From Bacteroidota bacterium (GTDB lineage: Bacteria; Bacteroidota; Bacteroidia; Bacteroidales; UBA1402): 8,591 nt of DNA. Under the pieces are notes generated by a model that had not been told where the DNA came from, did no database searches, and saw nothing but the letters and a program-made list of their open reading frames with translations. Location: NCBI GenBank assembly GCA_030706285.1, contig JAUZOU010000114.1:1-8591 (forward strand), read 5' to 3'. Position 1 is the stretch's first letter; each line of letters begins with the position of its first letter. Positions 1 through 7,213 of the stretch are shown piece after piece. The translations under genes were made by a program, and so were the position numbers.

Positions 1-22
1 ACAATGAATAACTTCATGCATG

Positions 23-30
23 TATATTTG
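23..30 (+). promoter_or_regulatory. Candidate -7 promoter element of marR
   Basis: TATATTTG matches the Bacteroidetes -7 consensus TAnnTTTG exactly and lies 63 nt before the marR start codon. The expected -33 element (TTTG or TTG about 20 nt upstream) would fall at or beyond the left edge, so only half of the promoter can be judged. The element overlaps the left arm of the inverted repeat at 28-47, which would suit repression by steric blocking. Confidence 0.4.
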
Positions 31-49
31 CATCGTTGTTTATGCAACT
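28..49. promoter_or_regulatory. Candidate MarR operator upstream of marR
   Basis: Two nested inverted repeats are visible: TTGCAT (28-33) with ATGCAA (42-47), and GTTG (35-38) with CAAC (45-48). The 16 nt at 34-49 match the repeat at 582-597, between marR and tolC, at 12 of 16 positions, including the shared octamer ATGCAACT. MarR dimers usually bind palindromes of about this size near their own promoters, and this one abuts the -7 element. Binding by the adjacent MarR protein is inferred from position and recurrence only. Confidence 0.45.
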
Positions 50-93
50 ATTTTTTTGCAGGTTTTCATTAAAGGGTAAATTGAGCATTTATT

Positions 94-564
94 ATGGTTT
101 CTTCACCGGCAACCAGCTTTATGGACGAACTTCTGCTGAACGACAAAGAGCTACTCTTTGGCGTCATAAGCGGGAAAGTCTCGACAGCCATCAATCGCAA
201 ACTGTATCATGACTTCAGGGCCAACGACATTACCCTGACGCCGGAACAATGGGTTGTCCTTCAATCTCTTGCATTCAAGGACGGAATTACCCAACAGGAA
301 CTGGCGACCTTTACGTTTAAGGATAAACCAAGCATTACCAGACTACTCGACAACCTTGAAAAGCATTCGCTAATCGCAAGGCTGGCCGATAAACTGGACA
401 AGCGAAGCAACCTTATTCACATTACCAAGGCGGGGATAGCCATGCATCAACGGGCTAAAGCGATCGTGCTCAACTCGATGAAAGAAGCCTTAAACGGTCT
501 CAGTGAAGAGGATATCCGGACCGGTGAACACCTGTTGAAGAAAATTTTCAAGAATCTTTCATAA
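94..564 (+). CDS. MarR family transcriptional regulator
   Basis: This is a 156-residue winged helix-turn-helix regulator of ordinary MarR length. An N-terminal dimerisation helix (about 11-45) is followed by the winged-helix domain: LTPEQWVVLQSL (48-59), a helix at ITQQEL (65-70), a recognition helix around residues 79-93 (SITRLLDNLEK) and a wing carrying the family D-x-R signature as DKR (102-104). A C-terminal helix pair (about 115-155) completes the dimer interface. Such proteins usually repress adjacent efflux genes and release DNA when they bind small, often phenolic or lipophilic, ligands. No cysteine is present, so thiol-based oxidant sensing of the OhrR type is unlikely. ATG 94 is the first in-frame start; ATG 121 (residue 10) is an alternative that leaves the domain intact. 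The gene lies 59 nt before the tolC start, on the same strand, with related inverted repeats on both sides, so it probably controls itself and the exporter. The ligand cannot be predicted. Confidence 0.93.
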   Translation: MVSSPATSFMDELLLNDKELLFGVISGKVSTAINRKLYHDFRANDITLTPEQWVVLQSLAFKDGITQQELATFTFKDKPSITRLLDNLEKHSLIARLADKLDKRSNLIHITKAGIAMHQRAKAIVLNSMKEALNGLSEEDIRTGEHLLKKIFKNLS

Positions 565-581
565 TTATCAATCTTGCTATT

Positions 582-597
582 AGTTGCGCATGCAACT
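582..597. promoter_or_regulatory. Candidate MarR operator before the exporter operon
   Basis: AGTTGC (582-587) and GCAACT (592-597) are perfect 6-bp inverted arms around a 4-nt centre, GCAT. The site lies between the marR stop and the tolC start and resembles 34-49 upstream of marR. A second copy in this place fits a MarR-controlled promoter for tolC onward. I did not find a convincing -33/-7 pair in this short gap, so the exporter may have a weak promoter here or be read through from marR. Confidence 0.5.
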
Positions 598-623
598 TAT
601 CACATTAGGTTAAATTATTGCCC

Positions 624-2099
624 ATGAAACGATGTCTTTATTTATTCCTGTTCCTGTCAGCCAGTCTGTACGGACAGTCTCAAACCACTTATTCACTAGA
701 GGATTGCAGACACATGGCCACCTCTCACAACAAGGATGTGCAGATCGCCAAAGAGAAAGTCAATGCCGCAAAAAACCTCAGCAAGGCAGCCAAAACGCAG
801 TATCTGCCGAGTTTTACAGCGAATGGTAGTTATTTACGCAATCAAAAAGATATTTCTCTGCTTGGTTCCGACCAATATCTGCCGGTCTATACAACTTCGG
901 CCGACGGTAAGCCAAGTTTCTACAATTCAGTCAACAATTCCTGGTATATTTCGAACGGTATGCCGGTCGCTCCGTTGGATGATAACGGTGTCCCTTTTGA
1001 TCCGACAGCCAATCCGGAAAAGATCAAGTGGAAAAATCTGGCCTACATTCCTAAAGACCAGTTTACGTTTGATACCAAGAATATCTATACGGGCTCCATC
1101 ATCATGACACAGCCATTGTTCATGGGTGGCAAGATCCGCGAGCTCAACCGTCTGGCAGAAAGCAACAAACGGATAGCCGATGCCAGCCTGCAAGGTGAAA
1201 TTTCCGAGACCATTGCCAACACCGATGCGGCTTACTGGCGAATCGTTTCCCTGGTTAATAAGGAAAAGCTCGCCAACAGTTACGTGGGTTTACTCAAAAA
1301 ATTGGAAAGCGATCTCGATAAATCAGTCGCTATCGGGGTGGCTACCAAATCGGACGAGTTATCTGTAAAGGTAAAACTGAATGAGGCAGAAATGACACTC
1401 ATGCAAGTGCAGGATGGCTTATCACTTTCAAAAATGGCCCTTTGCCAGTTGTGCGGGTTACCACTAAAGGCTGACTTTACGCTGGCAGATGAATCCATGC
1501 AGTCATTGCCCCAGGCTCAAACCGGATCGACAGATCAGGCAGTAACCGTTGAAAACCGGTATGAAATAAAAAGTCTCGAAGAAGCCGTCAACATCGCCGA
1601 ATCGAATAAAAAAATCATGGTGTCACGATTTATGCCCAACGCCGGTCTCACCGCCGGGTATCTGACATCCAATCCATCTATGTTCAATGGCTTTCAGAAC
1701 GAGTTTGCTGGCCAGTTTCAAGTAGGAGTCGTCGTGAGTGTCCCGCTTTTTCATTGGGGAGAGCGGGTACACACACTGCGGTCTGCCCAGAACGAAAAGA
1801 ACATAGCCCTGTTCAAACTTCAGGATGCCAAAGAAAAGGTTGAACTGGATATCACACAAGCAAATTTCAAAACCGAAGAAGCAGTCAAAAAACTGAAAAT
1901 GACTGTTTCCAACAAAGAAAAGGCGGATGAAAACCTGAAATGCGCCAACATTGGCTTCGAGTCAGGAGTGGTACCCGCCTCAACCGTCATGGAAGCCCAA
2001 ACCGCCTGGCTGAAGGCTAATTCAGACAACATTGACGCTCAAATCGATGTTCAGCTATGCCAGGTCTATTTACAAAAAGCACTCGGTCGTTTAAATTAA
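624..2099 (+). CDS. TolC family outer-membrane efflux channel
   Basis: This 491-residue protein has the layout of TolC/OprM outer-membrane factors, which trimerise into a beta-barrel plus a periplasmic alpha-helical tunnel and let substrates leave the cell. A signal peptide is evident (positively charged start, hydrophobic 5-16, likely cleavage near GQSQ at 17-20); there is no lipobox cysteine, so it is probably not a lipoprotein. Two homologous halves are visible, each with long amphipathic helices and a beta-strand marker: TQPLFMGGKIREL (162-174) and VSVPLFHWGERVHTL (371-385). Residues 72-155 form a long polar insertion rich in Tyr, Asn and Pro, probably the first barrel hairpin and outer loop. 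I chose ATG 624 over the upstream in-frame TTG at 618 because it gives a clean signal peptide start. The next gene starts 14 nt after the stop, so this is the first gene of the exporter operon. The family call is firm; the substrate is unknown. Confidence 0.93.
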   Translation: MKRCLYLFLFLSASLYGQSQTTYSLEDCRHMATSHNKDVQIAKEKVNAAKNLSKAAKTQYLPSFTANGSYLRNQKDISLLGSDQYLPVYTTSADGKPSFYNSVNNSWYISNGMPVAPLDDNGVPFDPTANPEKIKWKNLAYIPKDQFTFDTKNIYTGSIIMTQPLFMGGKIRELNRLAESNKRIADASLQGEISETIANTDAAYWRIVSLVNKEKLANSYVGLLKKLESDLDKSVAIGVATKSDELSVKVKLNEAEMTLMQVQDGLSLSKMALCQLCGLPLKADFTLADESMQSLPQAQTGSTDQAVTVENRYEIKSLEEAVNIAESNKKIMVSRFMPNAGLTAGYLTSNPSMFNGFQNEFAGQFQVGVVVSVPLFHWGERVHTLRSAQNEKNIALFKLQDAKEKVELDITQANFKTEEAVKKLKMTVSNKEKADENLKCANIGFESGVVPASTVMEAQTAWLKANSDNIDAQIDVQLCQVYLQKALGRLN

Positions 2100-2113
2100 T
2101 TCAGAAAATTCAT

Positions 2114-3139
2114 ATGGAAAGCAATTCTAGAGGCCTGTCAAAGGACACATTAAGAAAAAACAGAACCAATTTGGTATTAGGTCTGATCGTATTAGTCACC
2201 GTCATACTCCTCGTTTCATTGATAGGCTGGATCATTTTGAAGCCGGAAAAAGAAGTCATCCAAGGTGAGGTCGAAGCCAATGAAGTCCGTGTATCAGGTA
2301 AGCTGGCAGGACGGATACAGCAATTCAACGTTGAAGAAGGTACTTATGTCAACCAGGGAGATACGCTAGTCATTCTGAGTTCACCTGAGCTGTTGGCTAA
2401 ATTGGCACAAGCGGAAGCTGCTGAAGACGCGGCTCAAGCCCAGAATAAAAAAGCCATTAAGGGAGCCCGCAAAGAACAGATTCAGGGCGCTTTTGAAATG
2501 TGGCAAAAAGCCAAAGTCGGCGTGGACATTGCAGAAAAGTCATTAAAACGAGTCAAAAACCTGTTCGACAACGGGGTTGTCCCGGCACAGAAATATGATG
2601 AAGTGGAAGCTCAGTATAAAGCCGCTGTTGCCACCGCCCGGGCCGCCAAAACGCAATACGACATGGCCAGAAACGGAGCTGAACAGGAAGACAAACTGTC
2701 AGCCAAAGCGCTCGTTGACAGAGCTAAGGGCGCCGTTTCGGAAGTTGAAGCCTACATGCCGGAAACGACCCTGACCGCACCGATCTCTGGTGAAATCTCG
2801 GAAATCTATCCTAAGCAAGGCGAACTGGTCGGACAAGGTGCACCCATTATGTCTATTGTTAACTTGAACGATTGCTGGATTACCGTGAACATTCCGGAAG
2901 ATCAGCTGAAAGATTTCAAGATGGGCAGTATCATGAAGGCATCCATTCCAGCCCTCGATGTCAAGAATGCATCTTTCAAAATCACTTATATCAAAGCGCT
3001 TGGCAGCTATGCCACGTGGAAAGCCACCAAGACAACCGGAGAATTCGACCGTAAGACATTCGAAGTGCGTGCCAAACCCGTGCATCCGATTGCAGACCTG
3101 CGTCCGGGCATGAGTGTGTTACTTGAAGAAAACGACTAA
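2114..3139 (+). CDS. HlyD family periplasmic adaptor protein
   Basis: This 341-residue membrane fusion protein would bridge the inner-membrane permeases to the TolC channel. It has a short cytoplasmic N-terminus, one membrane anchor (about 19-42), the first half of a biotinyl/lipoyl domain (about 50-90, VSGKLAGRIQQFNVEEG then VNQGDTLVIL), a long alpha-helical hairpin (about 91-217, Ala/Lys/Glu-rich, turning near FDNGVVPAQKYDEV at 151-164), the second lipoyl half (about 219-249, TLTAPISGEISEIYPKQGEL) and a beta-barrel (about 250-335). Length and order match EmrA/YbhG-like adaptors. The frame is open upstream to 2057 inside tolC, but ATG 2114 is preferred: it lies just after the tolC stop and puts a short charged segment before the anchor. 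The 14-nt and 10-nt spacings to its neighbours indicate one transcript. No ATPase motif is present. Confidence 0.93.
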   Translation: MESNSRGLSKDTLRKNRTNLVLGLIVLVTVILLVSLIGWIILKPEKEVIQGEVEANEVRVSGKLAGRIQQFNVEEGTYVNQGDTLVILSSPELLAKLAQAEAAEDAAQAQNKKAIKGARKEQIQGAFEMWQKAKVGVDIAEKSLKRVKNLFDNGVVPAQKYDEVEAQYKAAVATARAAKTQYDMARNGAEQEDKLSAKALVDRAKGAVSEVEAYMPETTLTAPISGEISEIYPKQGELVGQGAPIMSIVNLNDCWITVNIPEDQLKDFKMGSIMKASIPALDVKNASFKITYIKALGSYATWKATKTTGEFDRKTFEVRAKPVHPIADLRPGMSVLLEEND

Positions 3140-3149
3140 GCCGTAAGAC

Positions 3150-4328
3150 ATGCACATCAACACAAAACAGGCATGGAGGCTGGTACTGGTACGAGAGCTT
3201 AGGCGCATGGTATCAAGGCCGGTTTATGCCATCATCGTCATCTTTCTGCCCCTTGGTTTCCTGTTGTTCTTCGGGACGTTCATGTCCGAAGGGTTGCCTA
3301 ACAAGTTGCCCATCGGGGTGATCGACCACGATTGTTCCTCTCTTTCCAGAAAAATGATCCGTCAAATCGACGCAACTCAACAGGTAAAGGTTGTTCAATA
3401 CTACCATCATTTCCACGATGCGAACGATGCCATCCAAAAAGGAGACATCGACGGTTTTCTTGAACTACCGGACCATTTACAGGGCCGCATCCTGAACGGG
3501 ACGCAACCGACCATTCACTTTTATTACAGTCAAAGCGACCTGATCACCGGATCTCTGGTACTCAAAGACCTTACCACCATGCTGACGACGATCAGTGCCG
3601 GAGCCAATTTGCAGGTCAGGGAAGCCAAAGGCCAAAGTGAGGCAGCCAGTATGGGTCAAATCTTACCGATTGTTCCGCAATTTCGTAATATCGGTAATCC
3701 ATGGGCCAATTATTCGGTATACCTCATCAGTATCCTGCTCCCAGGATTGCTGCAGCTGATGGTCTTGTTGACCACAGTTTATTGCATCGGCATTGAACTG
3801 AAAAAGAACAGTTCGCTTAAATGGTACCGGGTATCCGGTCAGTCCATGTTTCAGGCGTTGTTCGGGAAATTGTTGCCTTACACCATCGGCTTTACGGCCA
3901 TCGGATGCTTATATGTTGTCTGTTTGTTCCGGTTCCTGAACTACCCGCTCCATAACTGTGTCGGCTGGATGTTGCTGGCGAACTTTCTACTGGTGATTGT
4001 CGCTCAAGCTTTCGGCATATTCATGATCGGCGTTTTCCCGGTTCTAAGAGATGGTTTGAGTTTCGCCGGATTGTACGGTGTACTAGCCTTTTCTTATTCC
4101 GGCATGTCCTTTCCTATAGACGGTATGCCGGCCTTACTTCAGGGATTGAGCTATTTTTTCCCGCTTCGCTGGTATTTCCGAATTTATCAGGGCATCGCGC
4201 TCAATGGAACAGCACCATTCTATTCTCTGCCGTATTATATACTGATGGCCTTATATTTATTATTCCCGTTCGTCATTATAAAGCGGCTACGCAATGCTGT
4301 TGTCAATATGAATTATCCCAAAAAGTAA
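3150..4328 (+). CDS. ABC-2 type transporter permease (first of pair)
   Basis: This 392-residue inner-membrane protein has the ABC-2 permease architecture of the YhhJ/YbhS/YbhR kind. One transmembrane helix near the N-terminus (about 25-44) is followed by a large soluble periplasmic domain (about 45-185, starting KLPIGVIDHD), then a block of about five membrane helices (about 188-215, 238-262, 270-297, 303-320, 356-377). The stretch SYSGMSFPIDGMP (315-327) followed by FPLRWY (337-342) fits the conserved re-entrant region of ABC-2 permeases. It has no Walker A, Walker B or LSGGQ-like signature, so it is only the membrane half and needs a separate nucleotide-binding subunit. It starts 10 nt after hlyD and ends 4 nt before the second permease, which suggests a heterodimer. 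Exported substrate unknown; related systems move drugs, lipids or other hydrophobic compounds. Confidence 0.9.
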   Translation: MHINTKQAWRLVLVRELRRMVSRPVYAIIVIFLPLGFLLFFGTFMSEGLPNKLPIGVIDHDCSSLSRKMIRQIDATQQVKVVQYYHHFHDANDAIQKGDIDGFLELPDHLQGRILNGTQPTIHFYYSQSDLITGSLVLKDLTTMLTTISAGANLQVREAKGQSEAASMGQILPIVPQFRNIGNPWANYSVYLISILLPGLLQLMVLLTTVYCIGIELKKNSSLKWYRVSGQSMFQALFGKLLPYTIGFTAIGCLYVVCLFRFLNYPLHNCVGWMLLANFLLVIVAQAFGIFMIGVFPVLRDGLSFAGLYGVLAFSYSGMSFPIDGMPALLQGLSYFFPLRWYFRIYQGIALNGTAPFYSLPYYILMALYLLFPFVIIKRLRNAVVNMNYPKK

Positions 4329-4332
4329 ATCG

Positions 4333-5538
4333 ATGAAAAAAGGCTATTTAAAAAAAACGCTTCGGCAAACGGCTGAAATTTTCACCGAAGAACTGAAAAA
4401 CGTCTTCAAGGACTCTGGCGTCATCATTATTTTCTTTGCAGCTGGTTTGATCTACCCGATTTTGTATAGCAGCATCTATAAAAACGAAGCGTACAGAAAT
4501 GTGGCCGTAGCCGTTGTCAATGAAAAGCCGACCTGCGAAAGCCGCGAACTGGTTCGCAGGCTGGATGCCACACCGGAAATCAATGTAAAATACACGGTCA
4601 ATTCCATCCAGGAAGCCAGGAAACTCTTTGCTGAAAACAAAGTCTATGGGGTCATCCTGATCCCCTCCGAATTTTCAAAAGATCTGGCCGAAGGTCGTCA
4701 AACACAAGTATTTGCCTACAGCACCATCTCCAGTATGATGTATTACAGAACCATGTATGCAGGATTCAATGCCGTTGTCATGGGGATGGACAAACAAATT
4801 CAGCTTAAAAACCTGAAAGACTTAGGGCTGACCGACCGCCAGGCAACCGTCATGGCAGAACCGGTTTTGAGTGAAGGACATGCTCTGTACAATCCCAAAG
4901 CCGGTTTTTCATCTTTTCTGCTACCGGCCATTTTGGTTCTGATCATTCAACAGACACTGGTATTGGGTATTGGTTTACTCGCTGGGACAGCCAGAGAGGA
5001 GAATACGTTTCATCAGCTGATTCCCTATCAGCAGAAGTACCACGGGACGATGCGGATCATTTCAGGAAAAGGACTGGCCTATCTGGTTATCTACACGTTC
5101 ATTTCTGTCTACAACCTGCTGTTAGTCCCATATCTGTTTAAGCTCCCGCATTTTCTGAATCTGGCTACCATTGTGCCATTCCTGCTGCCTTTTTTGCTGG
5201 CATGCATTTTCTTTGGTATGGCGATATCCGTCTTTTTCTGGAACAGGGAAATGTCCTTGTTGCTTTACTTGTGCTTATCGGTTCCATTGCTGTTCATGTC
5301 AGGATTTTCGTGGCCGGGAGCTCACATTCCGGTCTTCTGGAGAATGATTTCGATGTTCTTTCCTTCGACATTCGGCATCAACGCCTTTGTTAAGATGAAC
5401 AGCATGGGCGCCTCGCTGGCAGATGTCGGCCCGCAAATTTTTGCCATGTGGGTTCAGGCTGGAATTTACTTCGTATTTGCCTGGTTCGTTTATTACTGGC
5501 AAATCAAACTGAGCGAAAGAAAGATTCGCAGAAGTTAA
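4333..5538 (+). CDS. ABC-2 type transporter permease (second of pair)
   Basis: This 401-residue protein has the same layout as its upstream neighbour: an N-terminal membrane helix (about 28-48), a periplasmic domain (about 52-190, starting NVAVAVVNEKP) and a C-terminal membrane block (helices about 194-217, 245-267, 277-302, 306-326, 370-388). SGFSWPGAHIP (323-333) followed by FFPSTFGINAFVKM (342-355) corresponds to the re-entrant signature seen in the first permease. Sequence identity between the two is clearly limited, so they look like an old paralogous pair that works as a heterodimer, not a recent duplication. There is no nucleotide-binding domain. The start is 4 nt after the previous stop, so translational coupling is likely. 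It is the last gene of the operon; a weak hairpin follows (CCGGT 5554-5558 with ACCGG 5564-5568), then an interrupted T-run at 5578-5586. Confidence 0.9.
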   Translation: MKKGYLKKTLRQTAEIFTEELKNVFKDSGVIIIFFAAGLIYPILYSSIYKNEAYRNVAVAVVNEKPTCESRELVRRLDATPEINVKYTVNSIQEARKLFAENKVYGVILIPSEFSKDLAEGRQTQVFAYSTISSMMYYRTMYAGFNAVVMGMDKQIQLKNLKDLGLTDRQATVMAEPVLSEGHALYNPKAGFSSFLLPAILVLIIQQTLVLGIGLLAGTAREENTFHQLIPYQQKYHGTMRIISGKGLAYLVIYTFISVYNLLLVPYLFKLPHFLNLATIVPFLLPFLLACIFFGMAISVFFWNREMSLLLYLCLSVPLLFMSGFSWPGAHIPVFWRMISMFFPSTFGINAFVKMNSMGASLADVGPQIFAMWVQAGIYFVFAWFVYYWQIKLSERKIRRS

Positions 5539-5671
5539 TACTAACTGTGAAAACCGGTCAAAAACCGGGAAAGAACCTTTATTTTTGCTGCTAACAGAAG
5601 GTTTGAATGCCAAGGCAAGCCCTAGACCTTGATTCTGCCGCAAGCGACGGGAAATTCAGCCATTAGAGATT

Positions 5672-5706
5672 AAAAAATGAGCCGGGACATCATCGCCCCG
5701 GTTCAT
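5672..5706 (-). terminator. Hairpin shaped as a minus-strand terminator
   Basis: ATGAGCCGGG (5677-5686) pairs with CCCGGTTCAT (5697-5706) as a 10-bp stem with one G-U wobble and a 10-nt loop. On the plus strand the stem is preceded by six A residues (5672-5677, the last one in the stem) and followed by no T-run. Read on the minus strand it is a GC-rich stem followed by TTTTTT, the shape of an intrinsic terminator. No minus-strand gene lies directly to its right, so its job is unclear. It may instead protect the 3' end of the exporter mRNA, whose stop codon is about 140 nt upstream. Confidence 0.4.
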
Positions 5707-5785
5707 CAAAATAACACATAGGGAAGATATAAGGGCCGGCAGTTCCGGATACAGATTATTTCCCACCAAAATAAGCAGACAGACA

Positions 5786-6703
5786 GTGAAGACCGTGCTT
5801 CGTTTTATCAAGGATTGGACGCTCCCCATCGCAATGATGACTGGAGTTGTAGGTTACAAATACCTCACCTGTCTGTCGTTTTTGACGACGCCCCTCATCT
5901 TCTGCATGTTGCTGCTGACTTTCTGCAAGTTGTCTCCGCGAAAGATCCGCTTCAGTCCGTTACATGCCTGGATGGTTGGTATCCAGCTTGCCGGATGCCT
6001 GTTGGCATACTTAGCCCTGGCCGGTTATGATCAGAATGTAGCGGACAGCGCCCTGATTTGTTTTCTGGCACCCACCGCAACATCGGCGGCTGTTGTCACC
6101 GGCATGCTGGGAGGTAGTGTCGCATCGATAACAACCTATACACTGATTTCCAATCTGACAGTAGCCCTGTTCGGGCCGTTTATTTTTTCACTCGTCGGAC
6201 CACATGCCGAATTATCCTTTTGGGCCTCTTTTTCTCACATTTGCCTGAAGGTGCTGCCATTGTTGATTTTGCCATTATTACTGGCCTGGAGCATTCAGCA
6301 ATATGCACCGGCTATTCATCGTAAGCTGACAAGCATTCACCGGCTGTCTTTTTATTTATGGGCGGTAGCCCTGACCATCGTGACGGCCAGGACTGTTTCA
6401 TTTCTCATGAACCAGGAAAATCCGGATGTCGGCAAGGAACTGCTCATCGCTGCCATTTCATTGGTAATTTGCGTCGCGCAATTTTTGATGGGCCGCGCTG
6501 TAGGTCGCCGGTATAAAAAGGCCATTGCCGGCGGACAGAGTCTTGGACAAAAAAACACGATTCTGGCCATCTGGATGGCACAATCGTTTCTGAATCCGGT
6601 CTCATCACTGGGTCCAGCCGCGTACGTGCTTTGGCAAAACAGCATCAATTCGTGGCAATTGTACAAAAGGCGGAAGAAAATAACCGCTGAACGGCAGGGT
6701 TAA
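5786..6703 (+). CDS. BASS (bile acid:sodium symporter) family transporter
   Basis: This 305-residue integral membrane protein has about nine or ten hydrophobic segments and the organisation of the bile acid:sodium symporter superfamily, which couples uptake of organic anions or similar solutes to sodium. Two regions resemble the conserved unwound crossing helices: CFLAPTATSAAVVTGMLGG (92-110) and GQKNTILAIWMAQSFLNP (254-271), the latter corresponding to the family's G-x-x-N-S/T sodium-site motif. The N-terminus IKDWTLPIAMMTGVVGY (8-24) is typical of the first helix, supporting the GTG start at 5786; ATG 5833 would remove it. The C-terminus is basic (KRRKKITAER). It is separated from the exporter by 247 nt and converges with rlmH 17 nt downstream, so it is probably a single-gene unit. 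The family name does not imply bile acid transport; members also move pantoate, pyruvate and other anions. Substrate unknown. Confidence 0.85.
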   Translation: MKTVLRFIKDWTLPIAMMTGVVGYKYLTCLSFLTTPLIFCMLLLTFCKLSPRKIRFSPLHAWMVGIQLAGCLLAYLALAGYDQNVADSALICFLAPTATSAAVVTGMLGGSVASITTYTLISNLTVALFGPFIFSLVGPHAELSFWASFSHICLKVLPLLILPLLLAWSIQQYAPAIHRKLTSIHRLSFYLWAVALTIVTARTVSFLMNQENPDVGKELLIAAISLVICVAQFLMGRAVGRRYKKAIAGGQSLGQKNTILAIWMAQSFLNPVSSLGPAAYVLWQNSINSWQLYKRRKKITAERQG

Positions 6704-6720
6704 TTTGCAGAGCCAATCAT

Positions 6721-7194
6721 TCAAGAATGGTGATAGGGTTCGTTGTTCAGAATGGTCATGGCGCGATAACACTGCTCGACGGCAAACAGCCTGACCATTT
6801 GATGCGAAAAGGTCATTTTCGACAGAGAAATCCGTTCCGGAACAGCCTCATAAACGGAAGGTGCAAAACCGTAAGGGCCACCGATCACGACGATCAATTG
6901 CCGGATGCCGGTATTCATTTTCTTTTGCAGATAGCTGGCAAAACCCTCAGACGTATAAGATTCGCCTCGTTCGTCAAGCAGCACCATGGTATCACCTGGT
7001 TTGTTCCAGGCAAGAATGGCTTCAGCTTCACGGCTCTTTATCTGTTCCTCCGTCAGATGTTTGGTCGACTTCAAGTCGGGGATCACTTCGATCCGGAACG
7101 GCAGATAATGCTTCAGCCTGCTTTCATACTCGGCAATGGCTGTTTTCGCCCAGCTTTCGGTCGTCTTTCCGACCACCAGTAAGATGAGTTTCAT
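6721..7194 (-). CDS. rlmH: 23S rRNA (pseudouridine(1915)-N3)-methyltransferase
   Basis: This 157-residue protein is a full-length SPOUT-class methyltransferase. RlmH uses S-adenosylmethionine to methylate N3 of pseudouridine 1915 in helix 69 of 23S rRNA, acting on assembled 70S ribosomes. The sequence starts MKLILLVVGKTTESW, carries LLDERGESYTSEGFASYLQ (72-90), the glycine-rich cofactor loop IGGPYGF (104-110), the knot region LSKMTFSHQMVRLFAVEQCY (124-143) and the C-terminal substrate motif NEPYHH (151-156). Length and motifs match the family closely. The gene runs opposite to its neighbours. Its stop lies 17 nt from the BASS gene stop with no obvious terminator between, so the two transcripts may overlap at their 3' ends. 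Its start is 78 nt from nadC, so the two share a divergent regulatory gap. I see no clear -7 element for it. Confidence 0.97.
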   Translation of the reverse strand: MKLILLVVGKTTESWAKTAIAEYESRLKHYLPFRIEVIPDLKSTKHLTEEQIKSREAEAILAWNKPGDTMVLLDERGESYTSEGFASYLQKKMNTGIRQLIVVIGGPYGFAPSVYEAVPERISLSKMTFSHQMVRLFAVEQCYRAMTILNNEPYHHS

Positions 7195-7213
7195 ACCAAA
7201 TGATTTTTGATTC

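Noticed and set aside
1..60. Repeated TGCAT/TGCAA motifs as a short direct-repeat or CRISPR-like array
   Set aside because: The units are only 5-6 nt with irregular spacing; they are better explained as operator half-sites and AT-rich promoter DNA.
618..623. TTG at 618 as the tolC start
   Set aside because: ATG 624 follows two codons later and gives a standard signal peptide; nothing favours the rarer codon.
2057..2113. Longer start for the HlyD protein inside tolC
   Set aside because: It would overlap tolC by over 40 nt and add 19 residues before the anchor with no domain value; ATG 2114 is well placed.
5607..5666. 19-codon open frame in the gap before the BASS gene, as a leader peptide
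   Set aside because: No run of regulatory codons, no attenuator arrangement with a plus-strand terminator, and such short frames arise by chance.
6727..7182. Plus-strand open frame of 151 codons opposite rlmH
   Set aside because: It mirrors a full-length RlmH with all family motifs; the plus-strand translation shows no domain.
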